This document shows, one piece after another, positions 59,942-64,000 of a stretch of DNA of 64,000 nucleotides. The notes under the pieces were generated by a model, which did no database searches, was not told where the DNA came from, and saw only the letters and a program-made list of their open reading frames with translations. Source of the DNA: Epithemia pelagica. Lineage: Eukaryota; Bacillariophyta; Bacillariophyceae; Surirellales; Surirellaceae. The stretch lies in assembly GCA_946965045.2 (NCBI GenBank), contig OX337241.1, positions 3,033,744 to 3,097,743 of the forward strand, written 5' to 3'. Positions within the stretch are counted from its first letter, which is position 1. Each line of letters begins with the position of its first letter. Both the position numbers and the translations under genes were made by a program.

Positions 59942-61387
59942 ATGGCGGACGATTTTGCAAATAACTGGGGTGCGTCGTATGTTCTACCCGATTTACGCCG
60001 GCAGTCAACGAAACGTAAAGCAGTTGATTCGTATATATCATCCGACAAGAGATCAGAGATCGAACTTCGTGCGATTATCAAGAACACTACACATGGATAT
60101 TTCAATTTAGAGAAACTTACTCCCAATGGATCGGACGCCAATTTGTTCGCTATTACAAGCTTATGCAACGGGGACACTCATGGTGTCCTCATTGGCTGTG
60201 GAAGTTATGTCGCTGGAGATTTGGGTCCTTTACAACCCTGGTCTACAGCCGACTTCTGCGTCAATGAAGGCCCATCTTACATTCATGAACCCACAAGCAA
60301 TGATATCTCTGTCTCAGCACGGTCGAGGACCATCGCCCTACCCTACTGCATTGAAGGTGTCATGGGAGAACGAGGACAAATTTCCTACGAGGATTTATGT
60401 CTCCAAGGTCTTCACAAGAGATGTATTTACCAAGAAGCAATCGGCCAGCGCGTGACTGTTCTTTTCCTCGAGCTACTGTTGGCCTCGAATGGTTGCACAT
60501 TGAGCAATCGATTTCTAAAAAGAGTCGGTCTGTTGTCGAAGCATCATGATTTTCATATCATCGTTGATGAAATACTCACCGGTGCTCGAATGGACACAAT
60601 GCTTTTAACAATGAATGGACCAAAGGAATTTATTGACCGCGTGGCTTTCGTCACACTCGGTAAATGGTGTAAATGCGGTGTGGTTTTGTCTGGATATCAC
60701 TATGACTCACATCTACAATCATCTAAAAACCGGATGGACCCACGTGGAGTAACAACAGGTCTCAATTGCTCTAATCCCTTGCCTTATTTTCGCAAAGTCC
60801 AGGAACTTCTTCCAACAATTCCAGATCGACGAACAAGATGCATCTCTAAGTTTACGTCCATGAGCTCCCATGAAACCTGGGGCATTGGTCTTATCATCTT
60901 CATCCCTCGCCGTTGCCTCGGTACCAGAGCTGGAACGAAAAACAGGTTGCTACCATTACTGAATAACACGCCGCCAGATAACATCAAGTCGATACCGGAA
61001 CCAACATGGAGCAGAGCTAGTGTAAGTCGCCGCACTCTTTCTTGTGTACTAAAATGGACAAATCAAGTCTCGTTCATTTCAAGTAACTTCTCTCTGGATT
61101 CAAAGATACTGTGTCTTTATCACATGATTTGCTTTCTTGTTGAGCACCATGTACCTGGTGGTTGGATCACATCGTCTGAATTACACGAGCAAGTGACAAA
61201 GGCAAGTGACGAACATGAACAAGAAAGTCTACGATTCACAACCTCTATCCTCCGTGCTATCGAGAGATGTGGGTATCTCAGGAAACAAATGAAAACCCAC
61301 CGTCGACTACATGGATGGTCCATTATATCTGACCGTCTCAACTATCCATGGCAAGTTACTCCCATTGAACATTCCCCGAACGAATGA
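59942..61387 (+). CDS. Class III aminotransferase-like protein (481 aa)
   Basis: It starts at ATG 59942. Features in order match a PLP-dependent fold-type I enzyme of the ornithine/lysine aminotransferase group: GSDANLFAI (about 62-70), a cofactor-loop-like GCGSYVAGD, VDEILTGAR (about 208-216, the conserved Asp that contacts the pyridine nitrogen), and VTLGKWCKCGVVLSG, where the Lys fits the Schiff-base position. The C-terminal 100 residues (CLYHMICFLVEHH...LRKQMKTHRRLHGWSII) look like an added helical or winged-helix domain. It is flanked by transposase-like and BAH-like genes, with no amino-acid metabolism gene nearby. Activity is uncertain; it may be a repurposed binding domain. Confidence 0.65.
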   Translation: MADDFANNWGASYVLPDLRRQSTKRKAVDSYISSDKRSEIELRAIIKNTTHGYFNLEKLTPNGSDANLFAITSLCNGDTHGVLIGCGSYVAGDLGPLQPWSTADFCVNEGPSYIHEPTSNDISVSARSRTIALPYCIEGVMGERGQISYEDLCLQGLHKRCIYQEAIGQRVTVLFLELLLASNGCTLSNRFLKRVGLLSKHHDFHIIVDEILTGARMDTMLLTMNGPKEFIDRVAFVTLGKWCKCGVVLSGYHYDSHLQSSKNRMDPRGVTTGLNCSNPLPYFRKVQELLPTIPDRRTRCISKFTSMSSHETWGIGLIIFIPRRCLGTRAGTKNRLLPLLNNTPPDNIKSIPEPTWSRASVSRRTLSCVLKWTNQVSFISSNFSLDSKILCLYHMICFLVEHHVPGGWITSSELHEQVTKASDEHEQESLRFTTSILRAIERCGYLRKQMKTHRRLHGWSIISDRLNYPWQVTPIEHSPNE

Positions 61388-61492
61388 TTCTCGCAACGTC
61401 TCCATACGAAGTATATATATCTATAGTAATATATAAGCCAATATAGTTCAACTATTGTCCACATTATTCGTGATAGCTTCGATGGGGACCAG

Positions 61493-64000
61493 TCAATATG
61501 ATCCATCATTCCACCTTTCTCTCCATAGATTCCCAACGGTGTAGTATGAGTTAATAAAATTCCCAGTCGTTGACGATGTCAGTGGTATAAGGAGCAATAC
61601 TTCTTGCACAAAATCCTTCTTCATCTCAGCAACAGACTGGAATAGACGTGTTTCGCTTGTCCCCAACACCGGTGCCACCCAACACATTGTTTGTGTCCAT
61701 TCTCCTATTTCATCTTGGAAGCGTAATCGGCACAATTTTACCAGGCGCCTGGTATTACCAGTTTCTTCACCAATGGGTCTATATGCTATGTAAGCATTGT
61801 TATCACGCCCAAGTACACCACAAAGAATACCATTCTCAGATAAATGGTCCTCCATTTCGGAACGGCTTTTGAAGATCCTTATCATCGAATCACTTTCCCT
61901 ATTCATTCGAGACTTCTCCTTTGATGCATCTGCTTGGTTCAGCATCCACTGTAGTGTGTCGTATTGGTATAGTTTTCGCATTGTTATGGTGGTCCAATCA
62001 GCTGTGCTCCTCTTAATGGATAACAATGGTTTGACTTGTTGAATCTTTCTCTCGCCCTCCCACCCCCCTTCCCAGTGTAGTATCGCTGGACCCATCTCGG
62101 AATGAGCTGTAGCGCACGATAGGATACCCAAAGAATTGGACTTGGTAAAATTGGGATTTTTCTTCTGTCGATCAGACTCGAAGAGAATGAGATCTACCTC
62201 CGCCATATGATCCATATACAAGTGGATATAATCTTCCAAGTTACCGATGGTCTTGCAATTTGTCATTATCCGTCCCAAGCACATGGCCATGCTGGTTATA
62301 AACCGGCTAAGTGAGCGCCATTCGTCCTTGTACCCTGGAGTGCGGAACCATCGACTGTCACATATACTTGGAAGCGACATCAGAAACCTCCAAATTCTTG
62401 CACCGAGTAAATAATTCTCGGACACCCAAACTCCAGTACCCCAAGAGGACGTGGATAGTGGCTGCGCACAAAAGAACTTCGTCGCCCGCAGCGACCTGAT
62501 GCCCTCCAGCACTTTGTTCACTTGCTTACCAAAAGGAGCAAGACGATTGTATTTCCCAAGCCATTTCGACACCATCTCCAAATTACTTTTCGCGTGACCC
62601 AAAAAGAGCATGTGCATTGGAGCGAAATGGCATTTGGCCAGTGCTCCAATCTCCTTCCAACTTGTTGGGAAGCATATATCTTCTTCGGAAGTCGTGCATT
62701 GTTGGTATATTGACTCTATCATGCGGTTTGTAAGTGCGCAAGTCTTTAAGAACGCATTGAAATTTCCTTTCGTCCAGAATTTTTTCCTCGAACCATTGCT
62801 CTGTATTGTCTGATGGGTCACGTTGTGACATGCGAACAGAACAGCTTGTTTGAGCCAACTAACCGTAAGCTTAACGGATCGAAGAAGGATTCTTTTGGTC
62901 GGTTTCTTTCTTGACTTCTTCCGACGTTTCTTTCGAACCTGGCCAACGACGTCATTGCTGCTATCCACCACGGTAACAACATCATCGGTCACCTCGGAAG
63001 AAGGATCTGTCTCGCTCACTGGTATGTCCTCGATACGGTGCCACAAATCGCGGAGAATTGGGGGCTTAGGAGCATTTGGCGATTGATCATAGACCTGCGG
63101 GTAATCGGCTGGTGCTACGAAAACGAAGTTCGGGTCTTCGATTCTCCAGTCAGAGCATGACTCGCATATATCACGAGCCGTGTTACCAACTTGGAATCCG
63201 CATTGCAGACGCTGGAGTCGTTTTTTCTTACACTCTGTACACGATGGTAAATGGTTTATTTGGCAAGTACCATCTACATTGGTAGCATACCCCCAAAAAG
63301 CCGAATACGAACCATTGTGGTCTCCGATACGGAATATAGTTGTCCGTTCAGGTCGATCGACAGAGATCAACAGCTTCCCCACCATAACATGGATAACTTT
63401 CTTCAATCCACCATGATATAGTCGGAGACCTGTCGACGATAATGTATCCAATTCTTCGGTCATTATCTCTTCAATCTTGTTGTGGTCTTCTCCTTTACTC
63501 GATAGACCAATGTAGTAAGTTGTTGATCCACGCACATTCGTTGATTGATGAGGAGGACATAGTGTATATGTATTACACCAAACTTGATTCCGCGATGATT
63601 TCGTGTTGTTTGGATCGAAATCATCGCGCCATTCGCGAAGCCATAGATACAATGTAAATTGATCTGAACCGTTAGCACTTCTTTTTTGTTCTTCTTTCAT
63701 GGAGAACAACAGTGACTTGGCACATTGTGTGCTAGAAACACTCGGAACAGCGTCGTCTGGAGCAATTTGCAATTTCGCCATGAAATCAAAATCATCGTAC
63801 TCGGTAGCTTTACCTATCTCGTTGGCCAATAAATCGTACAGAGAAACATATGAGTGACTGCCATCCGGCGTTGTTTTGGGAATTGGGTGTGGCAGATTGG
63901 GAAGAATCGCATTCTTTCCTGTTAAAAAGAACCGATCAAAATCTTCAGTTGTTGATGGAAGTCTGATGTTTTGGAAAATGGATAGCTGGCTATGGCCACT
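61493..64000 (-). CDS. Large transposon-type protein, 5' end outside window (835+ aa)
   Basis: The frame stays open to the window edge; the TTG at 63829 is not a credible start because upstream codons (LPNLPHPIPKTTPDGSHSYVSLYDLLANE) are protein-like. Visible features: a Cys-rich finger (CTECKKKRLQRLQC, then CESC), a basic stretch KKRRKKSRKKPTKR, the signature APMHMLFLGHAKSNLEMVSKW, which recalls the H-LLFLG motif of CACTA/Plavaka-type transposases, WGTGVWVSENYLLGARIWRF, and HWEGGWEGERKIQQVKP. I recall this set from a highly multi-copy diatom family. DDE residues could not be assigned with confidence. It ends 105 bp from the convergent aminotransferase-like gene. Confidence 0.65.
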   Translation of the reverse strand, partial: SGHSQLSIFQNIRLPSTTEDFDRFFLTGKNAILPNLPHPIPKTTPDGSHSYVSLYDLLANEIGKATEYDDFDFMAKLQIAPDDAVPSVSSTQCAKSLLFSMKEEQKRSANGSDQFTLYLWLREWRDDFDPNNTKSSRNQVWCNTYTLCPPHQSTNVRGSTTYYIGLSSKGEDHNKIEEIMTEELDTLSSTGLRLYHGGLKKVIHVMVGKLLISVDRPERTTIFRIGDHNGSYSAFWGYATNVDGTCQINHLPSCTECKKKRLQRLQCGFQVGNTARDICESCSDWRIEDPNFVFVAPADYPQVYDQSPNAPKPPILRDLWHRIEDIPVSETDPSSEVTDDVVTVVDSSNDVVGQVRKKRRKKSRKKPTKRILLRSVKLTVSWLKQAVLFACHNVTHQTIQSNGSRKKFWTKGNFNAFLKTCALTNRMIESIYQQCTTSEEDICFPTSWKEIGALAKCHFAPMHMLFLGHAKSNLEMVSKWLGKYNRLAPFGKQVNKVLEGIRSLRATKFFCAQPLSTSSWGTGVWVSENYLLGARIWRFLMSLPSICDSRWFRTPGYKDEWRSLSRFITSMAMCLGRIMTNCKTIGNLEDYIHLYMDHMAEVDLILFESDRQKKNPNFTKSNSLGILSCATAHSEMGPAILHWEGGWEGERKIQQVKPLLSIKRSTADWTTITMRKLYQYDTLQWMLNQADASKEKSRMNRESDSMIRIFKSRSEMEDHLSENGILCGVLGRDNNAYIAYRPIGEETGNTRRLVKLCRLRFQDEIGEWTQTMCWVAPVLGTSETRLFQSVAEMKKDFVQEVLLLIPLTSSTTGNFINSYYTVGNLWRERWNDGSY

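Overview
The window looks like nuclear DNA from a photosynthetic stramenopile, most likely a pennate diatom. This is inferred from gene content, since no rRNA or organellar marker is present. The evidence is two Ty1/copia elements of diatom (CoDi-like) type, a Kelch family and an RNI-type LRR family that are intron-poor, and several multi-copy algal transposon-type proteins. No tRNA, rRNA or CRISPR array was seen.

Layout. (1) From the window start to 5988 is a young Ty1/copia retrotransposon on the minus strand. Gag and pol share one frame and are separated by a single TGA followed by a GC hairpin. (2) 6.0-10.5 kb holds a small hypothetical gene and a 1063-aa transposase-like protein. (3) 11.0-39.5 kb, plus an outlier at 54.5 kb, is a dispersed same-strand array of seven nearly full-length Kelch-propeller genes and one 3' fragment. 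Most carry a shared upstream box (about CGATCCTCATAAATTC). The spacers are a patchwork of diverged segmental duplications with gene remnants: an EF-hand Na+/Ca2+ exchanger pseudogene (12.5-13.9 kb), a SOUL-like heme-binding pseudogene (21.4-23.0 kb), and a long LRR gene ending in a TIR domain (23.8-27.2 kb, one frameshift).

(4) 40453-46588 is a complete second Ty1/copia element with 213-bp LTRs and a GATAG target duplication. It has an extra ORF ahead of gag, an integrase without the usual HHCC finger, an RT with HIDD instead of YVDD, and a 14-nt site next to the LTR that is perfectly complementary to the LTR itself, suggesting self-priming. (5) 47221-52978 is a 5.76-kb DNA transposon with terminal inverted repeats of about 0.7 kb. 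Each repeat contains an 8-bp minisatellite. It carries a Harbinger/IS5-like DDE transposase and three accessory genes arranged as two divergent pairs, and has a CGG target duplication. Paralogous copies of the spacer DNA elsewhere in the window preserve the unoccupied target sites of both elements 4 and 5.

(6) From about 57.9 kb to the window end the DNA becomes AT-rich and carries three genes: a possible BAH-like protein, a class III aminotransferase-like (PLP-fold) protein, and a large transposase-like protein that runs off the end. They look like one multi-copy cassette, possibly a mobile element with an unusual enzyme-derived passenger.

How the genes relate: there is no metabolic operon. 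The region is a multigene-family nursery (Kelch, LRR-TIR) built by segmental duplication and repeatedly invaded by mobile elements. The best candidates for an undescribed system are the self-priming copia element, the four-gene TIR transposon and the aminotransferase-like cassette.
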